From NCBI RefSeq assembly GCF_020181655.1, contig NZ_CP084032.1, positions 4,154,001-4,218,000 on the forward strand: a stretch of DNA of 64,000 bases. Reading direction: 5' to 3'. This DNA comes from Pectobacterium colocasium. Lineage in GTDB: Bacteria > Pseudomonadota > Gammaproteobacteria > Enterobacterales > Enterobacteriaceae. The notes under the pieces were generated by a model. The model was not told where the DNA came from. It saw only the letters and a program-made list of their open reading frames with translations, and made no database searches. Position numbers and translations under genes: made by a program. Below, in pieces: positions 41,610 to 50,621 of the stretch (its first letter is position 1; each line of letters starts with the position of its first letter).

Positions 41610-42840
41610 CACGTAGCGCCTGTACAGGTTCAAGCCGCGCGGCGGTCATCGCCGGGTTAAGCCCAAAAAACAGGCCAATCGCCAATGAACTGCCAATCCC
41701 AAGGGGAAGTGACAACGCCGAAAGCGAAAAGGCAGACCAGTCTGAAAAAAAGACAAACAGCCACGCAGCCACGATGCCACACACCGCGCCAATCAAGGCG
41801 CCGCAGGCGGATAACACCACGGCCTCCAGTAAGAACAGCCCCGCAATATCGCGCGGCCGCGCGCCCAGCGCCATACGAACACCAATTTCACGGCGTCGTT
41901 CGGACACATTCATCACCATGACATTCATCACCCCAACCCCGCCAACCAGCAAGGAAATCCCGCCCAGTCCCGCCAACAGCCATGAAAACATCCGCGACTG
42001 CTGCGCCATTCCCTCCAGTAGCTGCTGTGGGATTTGCACATCGATATCAAGTTTCGGCATCAGGGGCGATAGGTAATCCTTTAACTGTGAGCCCGTTTGC
42101 ACCAGCGCATCACTGCTGCGGCTACGTGCAATCACGCTGACAATTTGCGGGGCAGGCATGACACGGCGCATACCAGAGATCGGCATCAGGATAGCGTCAT
42201 CAACCGAGACGGGAACCAACGGGTTGTGTCCCCGCGGTTGAAGAATGCCTACGACCTCGAACAGATATTCGCCCACCTGCACGCGCTCACCCACAGCGGC
42301 GACGCCTCCCTGCGATGCCCATTGTGTCGCAACATTCGCGCCCAGCACGATGTAGGTACTTTGCTCGTCGAAATCACTCAAGTAGCGGCCCTGTGCGAGC
42401 GTGAGTCCTAACACGTCCGACAATTCAGCCCGGCTGCCCACGACCATGGCAGTGAGTGAACGCCCACGCAGCCGCGCTTCGGTGGAAGTAATAATTAACG
42501 CCGTTGCCGCCTTAATATCAGGCAGATGCTGTCGCAACACCGGGATATCCAAATCTGCCGGAGCCGAGTTGGTAGCATGGCTGCCCACCCGATTCTGCAC
42601 AGTGGCCACAAGCAGGTCACTGCCCATCCCTCGGAATACCCCCATGGCTTCGGCTTCCGCGTTGTGCCCGATGTTGAGCAACGCGACAACCGATCCGCAC
42701 CCAACGGCAATCCCAAGCAAAGCCAGAACTGCACGTCGCCCCAGAAGCATAAGACTGTTCAACGGCTCAAGCAGACGCTGCTGCAACGAAGGGCCATAGT
42801 GGACTGGACTCGCTTTCATCCGTGAACGAGGTTCAGACAT
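41602..42840 (-). CDS. MacB-type ABC transporter permease of the exporter operon
   Basis: 412-residue FtsX/MacB-type permease without its own ATPase domain. The layout is one N-terminal helix (RRAVLALLGIAVGCGSVVALL), a large periplasmic MacB-type core of about 220 residues, then three C-terminal helices including LAGLGGISLLVGGVGVMNVMVM. The family signature SERRREIGVRMALGARPRDI follows. MacB-type transporters act by mechanotransmission on substrates in the periplasm, so cargo may reach them by another route. It overlaps the ATPase gene by eight bases. Confidence 0.92.
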   Translation of the reverse strand: MSEPRSRMKASPVHYGPSLQQRLLEPLNSLMLLGRRAVLALLGIAVGCGSVVALLNIGHNAEAEAMGVFRGMGSDLLVATVQNRVGSHATNSAPADLDIPVLRQHLPDIKAATALIITSTEARLRGRSLTAMVVGSRAELSDVLGLTLAQGRYLSDFDEQSTYIVLGANVATQWASQGGVAAVGERVQVGEYLFEVVGILQPRGHNPLVPVSVDDAILMPISGMRRVMPAPQIVSVIARSRSSDALVQTGSQLKDYLSPLMPKLDIDVQIPQQLLEGMAQQSRMFSWLLAGLGGISLLVGGVGVMNVMVMNVSERRREIGVRMALGARPRDIAGLFLLEAVVLSACGALIGAVCGIVAAWLFVFFSDWSAFSLSALSLPLGIGSSLAIGLFFGLNPAMTAARLEPVQALRDA

Positions 42841-43534
42841 GGTTTATCTCATGGATGCGACCGTCTTGCACATGAATGCATCGAGCCATACGGCAGGCCA
42901 TGCCTTCGTCATGCGTCACCATCACCAGCGTCGTCCCCTGTTCGCGGTTCAATGCCAGCAATAGCGCGATGATGTCATCAGCCGTTTGGCTGTCGAGGTT
43001 GCCGGTCGGTTCATCCGCCAGCAGAAGCGCAGGTTCACCAACCAGCGCGCGCGCAATCGCTACCCGTTGGCGTTGACCGCCAGAGAGGTCGGCAGGCCGA
43101 TGGTGAGTTCGCTCCGCAAGACCGACGCGCGCCAGCTGTATTTGCGCAGCCAGCCGTGCGGCCTGACGCGAGATGCCACGGTAGGTCAGAGGAAGCGCAA
43201 CGTTATCCAACGCATCCAGACGCGGCAGTAAATTAAAACTCTGGAAGACGAAACCAATGACCTGATTACGCACGATCGCACGTTCATCAGCACTTGCCTG
43301 AGACATATCCTGCCCCGCGAGCAGTAAACGCCCCGAGACAGGCTGATCGAGCAAGCCGATGATGTTGAGCAACGTGCTTTTGCCGGAACCCGATGCACCC
43401 ACGATCGCGCAACTTTGCCCGGCAGGAATAGACAGTGAAATATTGTGCAGTACCGATTGAGAGGAAACACCGGTACGGTAGGTGTGTGAAATACCTTGTA
43501 AACAGATCAGATCCGTTATTCTTTCATCAGACAT
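42833..43534 (-). CDS. MacB/LolD-type ABC ATPase of the exporter operon
   Basis: 233-residue ATPase. Walker A GASGSGKSTLLN, Q-loop around VFQSFNLLPRLDALDNV, signature LSGGQRQRVAIARAL, Walker B LLLADEPTGNLD, and the switch His in VMVTHDEG are all intact. The frame is open to 43567, but the ATG at 43534 (MSDERITDLICLQ) has GAGG at a good distance, so it was chosen. It is 51 bases downstream of the 246-residue unknown and coupled to the permease. Confidence 0.92.
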   Translation of the reverse strand: MSDERITDLICLQGISHTYRTGVSSQSVLHNISLSIPAGQSCAIVGASGSGKSTLLNIIGLLDQPVSGRLLLAGQDMSQASADERAIVRNQVIGFVFQSFNLLPRLDALDNVALPLTYRGISRQAARLAAQIQLARVGLAERTHHRPADLSGGQRQRVAIARALVGEPALLLADEPTGNLDSQTADDIIALLLALNREQGTTLVMVTHDEGMACRMARCIHVQDGRIHEINHV

Positions 43535-43585
43535 CCTTGCCTCTTTGTTGACCCCCGAAAGCATCACCGTTGCCGAATTATCCTA

Positions 43586-44326
43586 CTATTTCGCTCTCTC
43601 CGTCATACGATCCATAAATGCTTGTAAGGCATCCACGCTTTGAGACGCATTGCCGCTTTCCGAAGCGTGAATTTGAGACAGTAGCTGCGCATCATATCCT
43701 TTAGGCAATTGTGCTTCTTCAATTGCTGGCAGTGATTGGTAATGCTTCAGAATCTCTGACAAGGTATCAGAAGAGACTTGTCCAGTACGGTTATACTCTT
43801 CATCCATTTTGGCAATCGCTGCACGCTTCCACTGTTGTTCTTGATCATAAGATTCCAGCCAAGCCGCACGTCTTTCATTGACAGTGAAATCACCACTTTC
43901 ATCGTAGGCGATTAACGCTAACTGCTCGCGGGACATCCCCTTGAACGGGTTAGTACCATTGCCATTCACGAAGCTGGTCGCTTGTTTGGCTCGAGCGAGT
44001 AAATCGGGGTCTTCTGTTTTAGGCACTTCAGCATCATGAGCCGCTTTATTCATATCGTAGCTCGCCCCTAACAGCTTCTCAGTGACTGCACGAGCGATCG
44101 CCCCTAAACCATCACGGTCTGTAGCTGCATCTCGGGCAGCCGCTCGAACGGCGGCGTCACTTAACTGACGAGCTAATGCAGAGACCTGCGTGCTCTCATC
44201 TTTCGTCGTTGTTGCCGTATTCTCTTTAGCCGATGCTGTCGTCTTTGCATCAGCAGCACTTTTTCCAACCGCATTTGCCGATATATAGCGGCTGGATGTA
44301 GCATTAAGTGAATCTATTTTTTCCAT
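43586..44326 (-). CDS. Unknown 246-residue protein heading the exporter operon
   Basis: Not recognised. Hydrophilic, Ala-rich, no cysteine, no signal peptide and no membrane helix. Residues 1-46 are Ser/Thr/Ala/Lys-rich and look disordered. QVSALARQLSDAA (47-59) is a short FlgM-like pattern. Residues 131-165 (MSREQLALIAYDESG, VNERRAAWLESY) look like a folded domain. It is the first gene of a string with an ABC ATPase, permease, TolC and HlyD-like proteins, 51 bases before the ATPase, so it may be the exported protein or a regulator or chaperone of the exporter. It resembles the 294-residue protein at 31815-32699 in build only. Confidence 0.85.
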   Translation of the reverse strand: MEKIDSLNATSSRYISANAVGKSAADAKTTASAKENTATTTKDESTQVSALARQLSDAAVRAAARDAATDRDGLGAIARAVTEKLLGASYDMNKAAHDAEVPKTEDPDLLARAKQATSFVNGNGTNPFKGMSREQLALIAYDESGDFTVNERRAAWLESYDQEQQWKRAAIAKMDEEYNRTGQVSSDTLSEILKHYQSLPAIEEAQLPKGYDAQLLSQIHASESGNASQSVDALQAFMDRMTERAK

Positions 44327-44406
44327 AATCTGCCCCTATTTAAAAGCAGCGATGCAACGACATCGATCGTACCGCTATACAATACCCGTAAAGCTGAGCG
44401 AGCCAA

Positions 44407-44436
44407 GAAAGGGGCGTCAATGATGCATAACGCCCC
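44407..44436 (-). terminator. Terminator of the small secreted-protein gene
   Basis: On the minus strand GGGGCGT and ACGCCCC (44436-44430, 44417-44411) pair and lead into TTTCTT. It lies 85 bases beyond the 155-residue secreted protein and before the exporter operon, so these are separate transcripts. Confidence 0.7.
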
Positions 44437-44521
44437 AAGATATACATAACAATAGCGCTAGCCATGCGTTTTATACAAAACGCGGTCTCTCGCCAATCAG
44501 CAACAGGATGTCACCTGCAGA

Positions 44522-44989
44522 TTATTTCATTGTGAATTCAACGTTCCACGCATAGGTAGATAAACTCTGCGAGGTAATCGTTGCAGTACAGACCGCCCCA
44601 CCGCTCCCCTCAGCTGATTTATTCCATTTTGGAACCTTGTTAGGCGCACCAGGATTGAAAATGCCACCAGGGATGATGGTATTCACGAAGGTAGTACCGA
44701 ATACGCATGTCTTACTCCCTATGGTATAACGAACAATTGCAGCATTCGCATCAGGGCTGATGACATTCTGAACCCGATAAATATCAGACCCCTTTGCCGG
44801 AACCGTCGTGGCTGGTTTTGGACTGGCGCTGGCGTTAGTGCTGACCTCATTGTTAGTGACAATTTTATATGTCGCAGTTTCATTGCTCAGATTCTTGAAA
44901 GTCACCGTCACTGGAGGCCCGGCATAAGCCGTTCCAGCAGCAAATATAGAAGTCACAATACTAGCCAAAAGCACCTTTTTAAAAGTCAT
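44522..44989 (-). CDS. Small secreted protein, unknown family
   Basis: 155 residues from MTFKKVLLASIVTSIF; GGAG lies eight bases before this ATG, which decides against the ATG five codons upstream. A clear Sec signal peptide ends at TAYA-GPP. The mature part (about 133 residues) is rich in Thr, Val and Asn, with two cysteines (in GSKTCVFG and GGAVCTAT) that could form one disulfide, and looks all-beta. No enzyme motif is seen. It lies between the exporter operon and a tRNA-Gly, in AT-rich DNA, so it is probably acquired. It could be periplasmic or exported through a type II system; this is inference. Confidence 0.8.
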   Translation of the reverse strand: MTFKKVLLASIVTSIFAAGTAYAGPPVTVTFKNLSNETATYKIVTNNEVSTNASASPKPATTVPAKGSDIYRVQNVISPDANAAIVRYTIGSKTCVFGTTFVNTIIPGGIFNPGAPNKVPKWNKSAEGSGGAVCTATITSQSLSTYAWNVEFTMK

Positions 44990-45491
44990 CGCACTTTTCT
45001 CCATGTGTTAATGTATTTTTGCTTGCATGACGGAACATCCGCCCTGCTCAGATGCGGCACAGATTTTAAATCAGCACCGCAAATCCACTCCAGTGACGTA
45101 GTAATATTCCCTTCACTATAATTCCAGAGAAAGGCTAAGAAAATAACATTAATACTTGTAAAACCTTAACGACAGCACGAACAAAAACTTTAATTTATTT
45201 CTATATAAAGCCATCAACATCACAAAATACTAGCAATAATAAAAATAACCACAGGAAATAAATAGAACAGGTGGAATAATTAACACAAGAATAATTATCG
45301 TGATCATTTTATTGGTAATAAGCTAACGTCAACTCAAAAATAACAATATTTTATGAAAAGCTCATAACCGTTATAAATAACCAAGACATTTTAAGACTCA
45401 ATGATTAATAAGGATAAGTAGAGATCGAGCAGAAATAATAATCTGATGTCAGACTAAATGAAGATATATGAGGAAAAACGATGAAGAATTT
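44990..45491. other. AT-rich intergenic region
   Basis: About 500 bases, very AT-rich from 45120 to 45480, upstream of the small secreted-protein gene. It should hold that promoter. AT-richness of this kind is typical of H-NS-silenced acquired DNA. No specific site was recognised. Confidence 0.5.
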
Positions 45492-45567
<76 letters not shown>

Positions 45568-45774
45568 TGAGAATCGGATTTATTCTCTCTGACTTCAACA
45601 CTTTATAGTGAAATCAACGTTGATTAAATCCTGCTGAATCACATGTAACTTAATGAATTTAATCATTATTTACTCACCTAGCGATTCAACGGTCAGAATT
45701 ATGTACCAATCAACTTAACGTGGCAAGCCCTTTTCACTGAAAAACAGTATCGCTCAACTGCAAGTCGCGTTATC

Positions 45775-45833
45775 GCTGTGGAAGCGAAACCATGATCCCG
45801 CCTCCACAGCCAGACCGCCTGAAGTTAAGGCGG
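45775..45833. terminator. Two tandem hairpins downstream of the secreted PPC protein gene
   Basis: GCTGTGGA (45775-45782) pairs with TCCACAGC (45803-45810), and CCGCCT (45815-45820) pairs with AGGCGG (45828-45833). They lie 27 to 85 bases after the stop of the next minus-strand gene. There is no T tract, so a terminator role is only likely. Confidence 0.5.
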
Positions 45834-45859
45834 CCTGATATTTCATTGTCTTCTGCGTA

Positions 45860-47335
45860 TCAGGATTTTACGCTGGTAATCAAGGTTTGTTTGCAAATGT
45901 GCCCGAAGGTGACGTAAGTCCCCGTACTACCTACACCAATGCCATCCTGAGCTGGGACATCAATAATCCACGCCCCTACATCATAAGTGGTGCGCCACGT
46001 ATTAATATAGCCCATGCTATAGTCTTGGAACTGTGTAGTGTGATCGGCATAACAGCCATCCAGCTTTACGGAGCCCGAAGCACTCCCGTTTGAATCAGTG
46101 ATTATTCCGTGGGCATTGGCAGCATTAAACTCTAACGCACCATTATTTTCTCGTTGGTCGAGTATAAGAATCGCCACGATATTTGGAATACCTGCACCAG
46201 TTGAATCAGTTACACGAACTCCCCAGGTAATATCCCGATAGGCTTGTGTTGTCATAAAACCATACGCTGTCGGTGCAGAACTTGGGATACGCAGGACATT
46301 ACTTTCTCCCGAAAGAGAATGGGTAAATTTGACAATTTTGGAACCTAAAACCAGTTTATATTTCTGGGATACTGTCGGCAATCGTGATGGATTAGGCAGT
46401 ACTCTCACCAAAACTTTCTCATTCGGCTGAGATGGGATAATGGTAATTTCCTGTCCGGTATTACGGGCTGTCCAGGTATTCCCCCCATCAGTGGAAGACG
46501 CCAGCAACCAATTGTTATTGGTTCCACTCGTCACCCCATCAAGGCGAAGTAAAAGGTGTTGACCACGAGTTGCAGTAAAGGCGTAGTAATCCGCATCAGA
46601 GTCGCTGTCAGAATTAGCCTCAATTTCTCTCAGACTATCAGACAACGGGGTGGCCAGAGAGGGAATATCATTTAACTCATAGTCATCGACATTCGTATTA
46701 ACGATGGCACCAAAATTAAAAGCGGAACCATCTGCCGCATTGGCTTCCATAAACCAATAATAGTGACCCGGCTGCGTTAAATTCAGCGTAGCCTCATCAG
46801 CATTACCCGGCTGATCGGAATAGTTAATTGCCGTCAGATTGTTCTGCCCATCGTCCCGAAACAGGCTCAGCGCGATGTCGGTTTCAGCGCTCTGCCCGAC
46901 AACAAAAGCGGTTGTTTTAGAACGCTGAGTGATTTCGAAATGATAACAGGCACTCCCGCCCGTTTGCAGACCATCCAGCGTATAAATTGAATTGACTGCC
47001 AGAGTTGGACACAAAGGCGTGAATGCGCTGTCATTAGCAAGAGGCTGAGTGCTTGATAACGATTTTTTTTGTGTGTTTTTTTCATCAGTCTGCGCCGTTG
47101 ATGCATTAGGGGAAATGACAACAACCCCCTCATTTTGCGCTTTGTGAAATTTATAATTACCTGCGGCATCGGATTGCATATTATTTGGCGCATTAAAGAT
47201 AGAAACCGTGCCTTTTTTTTGCAGCTTACCAATATCCTTCACTTCAACAGGAACGCTGGTTTCAGCAAGCGCAGCACTCATACAGAATGCCAGTCCTGCT
47301 GCGGCAAGACATAAATTCAAACGATGACATTTCAT
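45860..47335 (-). CDS. Secreted protein with a PPC-like domain
   Basis: 491 residues. The Sec signal peptide MKCHRLNLCLAAAGLAF...ALA is followed by a Lys/Ser/Thr-rich stretch. A first beta module lies at about 105-210 (CYHFEITQRSKTTAFVVG). A PPC-like module follows (about 215-330) beginning DDYELNDIPSLATPL with DADYYAFTATRGQHLLLRLDG. The C-terminal 140 residues (ITWGVRVTDSTGAGIPNIVA) look like an immunoglobulin-type fold and hold two cysteines. No protease domain is present, although PPC modules usually accompany extracellular peptidases. Presumably exported, perhaps by a type II system; not proven. AT-rich upstream DNA. Confidence 0.8.
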   Translation of the reverse strand: MKCHRLNLCLAAAGLAFCMSAALAETSVPVEVKDIGKLQKKGTVSIFNAPNNMQSDAAGNYKFHKAQNEGVVVISPNASTAQTDEKNTQKKSLSSTQPLANDSAFTPLCPTLAVNSIYTLDGLQTGGSACYHFEITQRSKTTAFVVGQSAETDIALSLFRDDGQNNLTAINYSDQPGNADEATLNLTQPGHYYWFMEANAADGSAFNFGAIVNTNVDDYELNDIPSLATPLSDSLREIEANSDSDSDADYYAFTATRGQHLLLRLDGVTSGTNNNWLLASSTDGGNTWTARNTGQEITIIPSQPNEKVLVRVLPNPSRLPTVSQKYKLVLGSKIVKFTHSLSGESNVLRIPSSAPTAYGFMTTQAYRDITWGVRVTDSTGAGIPNIVAILILDQRENNGALEFNAANAHGIITDSNGSASGSVKLDGCYADHTTQFQDYSMGYINTWRTTYDVGAWIIDVPAQDGIGVGSTGTYVTFGHICKQTLITSVKS

Positions 47336-47555
47336 CCCAAGATTTCCTTATTTTTGAGTCTTCTCAAATAGAACGCAGACTTATTATTTAGAAATTAACA
47401 AATAATCATTCTTAGCAACAGTAGTATTACACTGACACGCCATATAATCTCAATAATTTTTTACAAAAATATTTAAAATGAAATCTTTACATGAGTGAAT
47501 TGAAATTATTGTAAAATATATAAATTCACTCATTTATAATTAGCTTAATTATTAT
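47336..47555. promoter_or_regulatory. AT-rich region upstream of the PPC protein gene
   Basis: About 220 AT-rich bases that must contain its promoter. No KdgR-type or other named operator could be made out with confidence. Confidence 0.4.
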
Positions 47556-48482
47556 TTAATATTCTCGATTAAAATCCACTTCGCCACGCAGCCTATTATC
47601 AGCCTGAAAGCGAGCGAGATTATCCAGAAATAATCGTCCCATCAGCCCCGGCACCATCGGTCCGGCAACGTGCGCCGTCAACGTTAGATTCGGCATGTTC
47701 CAAAATGGGTGACTGTACGGTAGCGGCTCTTGCCTGAATACATCCAGTACCGCTCCTGCAATCTGCCCATCACGCAGCGCCGTCTGTAAATCATCATCCA
47801 CCACGGCGCTACCGCGCCCGACATTGATGAACAACGCAGAAGGCTTCATCGCGGCAAACAGACGGGCATCATAGATATCGGTGGTTGCCGAGGTATCAGG
47901 AAGAAGATTGATGACATAGTCAGCCTTCGGTACCGCGGTGGGTAGCTCCGCTAAGCTCATGATCTGTTTAAAATCAGGCCGCTGTCTGGGTGTACTGACG
48001 ATACCGTATAGCTCGACGCCAAACGGACGTAGAAAGCCTGCAACCTCGCAGCCGATCTCTCCGGCACCGACAATCAACACATGCTTATCTGCCAGCGATC
48101 CCGGTAAACGGTGATCCCAACGTCGTTCTTCCTGACTGGCTTGCCGTTCTCCCAGGCGCAACTCATGCCTGAGCATATAGGCAATCACATATTCGGCTAT
48201 TGGCTGCCCAAACACGCCCACGGCACGACTTAAACGGTAATCGCGCGGTAAGCCACTGGTCAGCAGCGGCCTGAACCCCGCCCAGGTAGACTGTAGCCAC
48301 GTCGGTTTCGCCCCCTGAGCCAGCAATGCCGCTGCGGTATCAGGTTCGCCCAACCAAATCGGACAACCCGCCGCCTGCTCTGCTGTACCGTTTGAGAGCA
48401 CCAGTTCAAGCTCCGGCGCAGCGTGATTTAAGACAGAACCGATCTCATCGGCACGCGAGTCCAGCAGCAGAATAGCAGTCAT
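47556..48482 (-). CDS. D-2-hydroxyacid dehydrogenase, glyoxylate/hydroxypyruvate reductase type
   Basis: 308-residue NAD(P)-dependent 2-hydroxyacid dehydrogenase of the GhrA-like branch. The Rossmann motif VGAGEIGCEVAGF starts near residue 137. Catalytic residues are the Arg in INVGRGSAVVD, the Glu in FRQEPLP and the His in LTAHVAGP. It reduces or oxidises small 2-keto or 2-hydroxy acids; the exact substrate cannot be read. It lies alone between the PPC gene and the 570-residue unknown. Confidence 0.9.
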   Translation of the reverse strand: MTAILLLDSRADEIGSVLNHAAPELELVLSNGTAEQAAGCPIWLGEPDTAAALLAQGAKPTWLQSTWAGFRPLLTSGLPRDYRLSRAVGVFGQPIAEYVIAYMLRHELRLGERQASQEERRWDHRLPGSLADKHVLIVGAGEIGCEVAGFLRPFGVELYGIVSTPRQRPDFKQIMSLAELPTAVPKADYVINLLPDTSATTDIYDARLFAAMKPSALFINVGRGSAVVDDDLQTALRDGQIAGAVLDVFRQEPLPYSHPFWNMPNLTLTAHVAGPMVPGLMGRLFLDNLARFQADNRLRGEVDFNREY

Positions 48483-48537
48483 AAATATGTTCCTTTCCGG
48501 GATGAAGCCCTGCGAGGCGCCCCCGTCGTTATTACAT

Positions 48538-50250
48538 TTAAGATTCGGTCGACGCCTGAATGAGCGACGTTAATAACGCGCCGCGCTTCGCTTCCGATTT
48601 TTTCACCAGTGCGGCGAGTTTCTTGGTATTGCCCCAGATGAGATACAGAACATGTTCGATCACGGCGGATTCCCGTCGCCGAACCTCATCGACCAGTTGT
48701 TCGAACAGCGTGTCATCCTCTAACGCAGGCAACATATTCAACTTTAGGCTTTCTGTCGCATGACTCAGGCAGGCAACCAGCGTCGCCACATTGTGCGCCG
48801 TCACGCTATGCTTATCGAAAAACGCTCGAATGAAAGCATCTTGTACCGATTGATGCTCATCATCCACGCTTTCCATATACGCTTTTACAAGTGGGAAATA
48901 GCCGGCATCAGTCAGGCCTAACCCAAATACGGCATAGCTTCCCGGCATAATGCACTTCTCACCTTCAGAATCGGCGTACCATTCAAATTGCTCAATCGCT
49001 GCACGCGCATACTCCTCAAGAAGCGGATAGGTCGATGCATACTGCAATGCGTTAGCAAAAAAACGATGGGTATCCGATTTTGCTAACCCTTTAATAGGAA
49101 GGTACTGCCGCACCGACGATTTCAGGACGATCTTGTAGCTCTTTGGGAAGCCGAGCGTCAGTAAGCGTGTAATGAAGCCCAGCGCCAGCGCATACGCTTC
49201 GGCGCTTTCCTTGCGAATACGCACGGCGATGGTCGCAAACACATCATTCGCCACGCATTCAACCCCTTCATTCTTCAGATTAATCAGCGCGTGTTCAAAC
49301 GTACCGCTTCCCTCTTCCATCATGCTTACCGCACGCGGATAGCCCAACTGCTTCGCGATATCCAGATATTCCAAAGCCTGCGGCTTACTGTAAGAAGATT
49401 CATAGCGCAGAATCATTATTGCCGTATAGAGCACTAATTCAACGGGATGAATCGTTTGTGCCCCCTGTAACTCCAGTGCGATACCGGGCTTGAGGGTATA
49501 ACTATCTGGTTCAAAAAAATACTCGGGTTTGGACACATCGCAATAGCGCAACAAAAAGTGCTGATCCACCCACGCTTTTAACTCACGGGTAATGGTGCGT
49601 CGATGCTCAGACAATTCCGCACTTCCTGCGTTTTTCTGCTGAATCAGCTCAAGCAGAGTGATGACGTTGTCGATATCCATCGCAGGAAAGAGATGCGCAT
49701 CTAACAAGTGACGAACCAGAAAGAAAGTTTGTAACTTCTCTGTTGGCGCAGTGCCGTGGGTAAGATAGCGATCGATATAGTCGTGAATAGCGTTAAGTAG
49801 CCGCTGTTTTTTCACCTCATTGGTGAATGTAAACAGCGTAATCAGCAAGCGGCCTTCTGTTGTCGGAAATACAGCCCGAAAACAAAACCGGTAGTCAATC
49901 AGCGCCGTATCGGCCAGTTTCTCAACACGCTGTGCGATAGCCTGCGCCAGCACAGGAACGATACTGTCCTGTATCTGCGCCACACTCAGCGCACCTTTGC
50001 GACTGCCGGGCGACAGCCCGTCAGCATCCGGTTTCGCTTCAGAGGATATCGACGTACGCCCCGGCGCATAATCCAGTATCAGATCGTCATGGATACCGAC
50101 CTGCAATGTTGTTCGCGATATAATCTCATCGAGCCCCGCCCTTTGCTCCTGCGTATCAAACCATTTGTTGATTGCCGTAAGCGATTCATCCCGCATCGGC
50201 AGGTCGTGTTGTGGTAATACCCCGGTTTCGTTTGAATGCCTGTCCGTCAT
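48538..50250 (-). CDS. Unknown 570-residue soluble protein
   Basis: Not recognised with confidence; the length and helical make-up recall DUF6138-type proteins, but this is tentative. No signal peptide or membrane helix. The first 100 residues are polar with a Pro/Gly/Ser-rich loop (about 60-85). The rest looks like an all-helical solenoid with repeated Leu/Ala/Tyr pattern, for example ALEYLDIAKQLGYPRAVSMM, which resembles a Sel1/TPR-type helix pair. No catalytic motif is visible. It stands alone, 370 bases from the next gene upstream, in the tRNA-flanked accessory segment. Its role could be protein binding. Confidence 0.78.
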   Translation of the reverse strand: MTDRHSNETGVLPQHDLPMRDESLTAINKWFDTQEQRAGLDEIISRTTLQVGIHDDLILDYAPGRTSISSEAKPDADGLSPGSRKGALSVAQIQDSIVPVLAQAIAQRVEKLADTALIDYRFCFRAVFPTTEGRLLITLFTFTNEVKKQRLLNAIHDYIDRYLTHGTAPTEKLQTFFLVRHLLDAHLFPAMDIDNVITLLELIQQKNAGSAELSEHRRTITRELKAWVDQHFLLRYCDVSKPEYFFEPDSYTLKPGIALELQGAQTIHPVELVLYTAIMILRYESSYSKPQALEYLDIAKQLGYPRAVSMMEEGSGTFEHALINLKNEGVECVANDVFATIAVRIRKESAEAYALALGFITRLLTLGFPKSYKIVLKSSVRQYLPIKGLAKSDTHRFFANALQYASTYPLLEEYARAAIEQFEWYADSEGEKCIMPGSYAVFGLGLTDAGYFPLVKAYMESVDDEHQSVQDAFIRAFFDKHSVTAHNVATLVACLSHATESLKLNMLPALEDDTLFEQLVDEVRRRESAVIEHVLYLIWGNTKKLAALVKKSEAKRGALLTSLIQASTES

Positions 50251-50621
50251 TTTTCTCTTTATCCTTACTTATCGCAGATGAAACGTTGCCCCAAAGAACT
50301 GTATTAATGGTGTCTACCAACCGCCCAAAAGATATGCCTTGCTCGTTACTCTGTAGCAGTAAGAGGTAGCGAACATTGCAGGAGAGCTAAACCAAGATAA
50401 ATTTCCATTTTCAACTGTCTTTTCGCTGTGATAGAGAAGGAAAATCAACGCGTTGGTGTAACAATGAGGAGTAGCGACGAATAGTACCGCATCCATGCGT
50501 CTTTGGTGACAGGAAATTATGACAGCTTGATTTTTCTCATGATGTCGAGAAGGCGTGATAAATCACTTGATGATAGTCCCACTGCACCGGGAGGAAGTCA
50601 GTGCAGCGGAACCCAGGCCAA
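50251..50621. other. Non-coding region between the yahK-type gene and the 570-residue unknown
   Basis: About 370 bases. It must hold the promoter of the 570-codon gene. No hairpin with a T tract or repeat was found, and I see nothing else in it. Confidence 0.4.
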
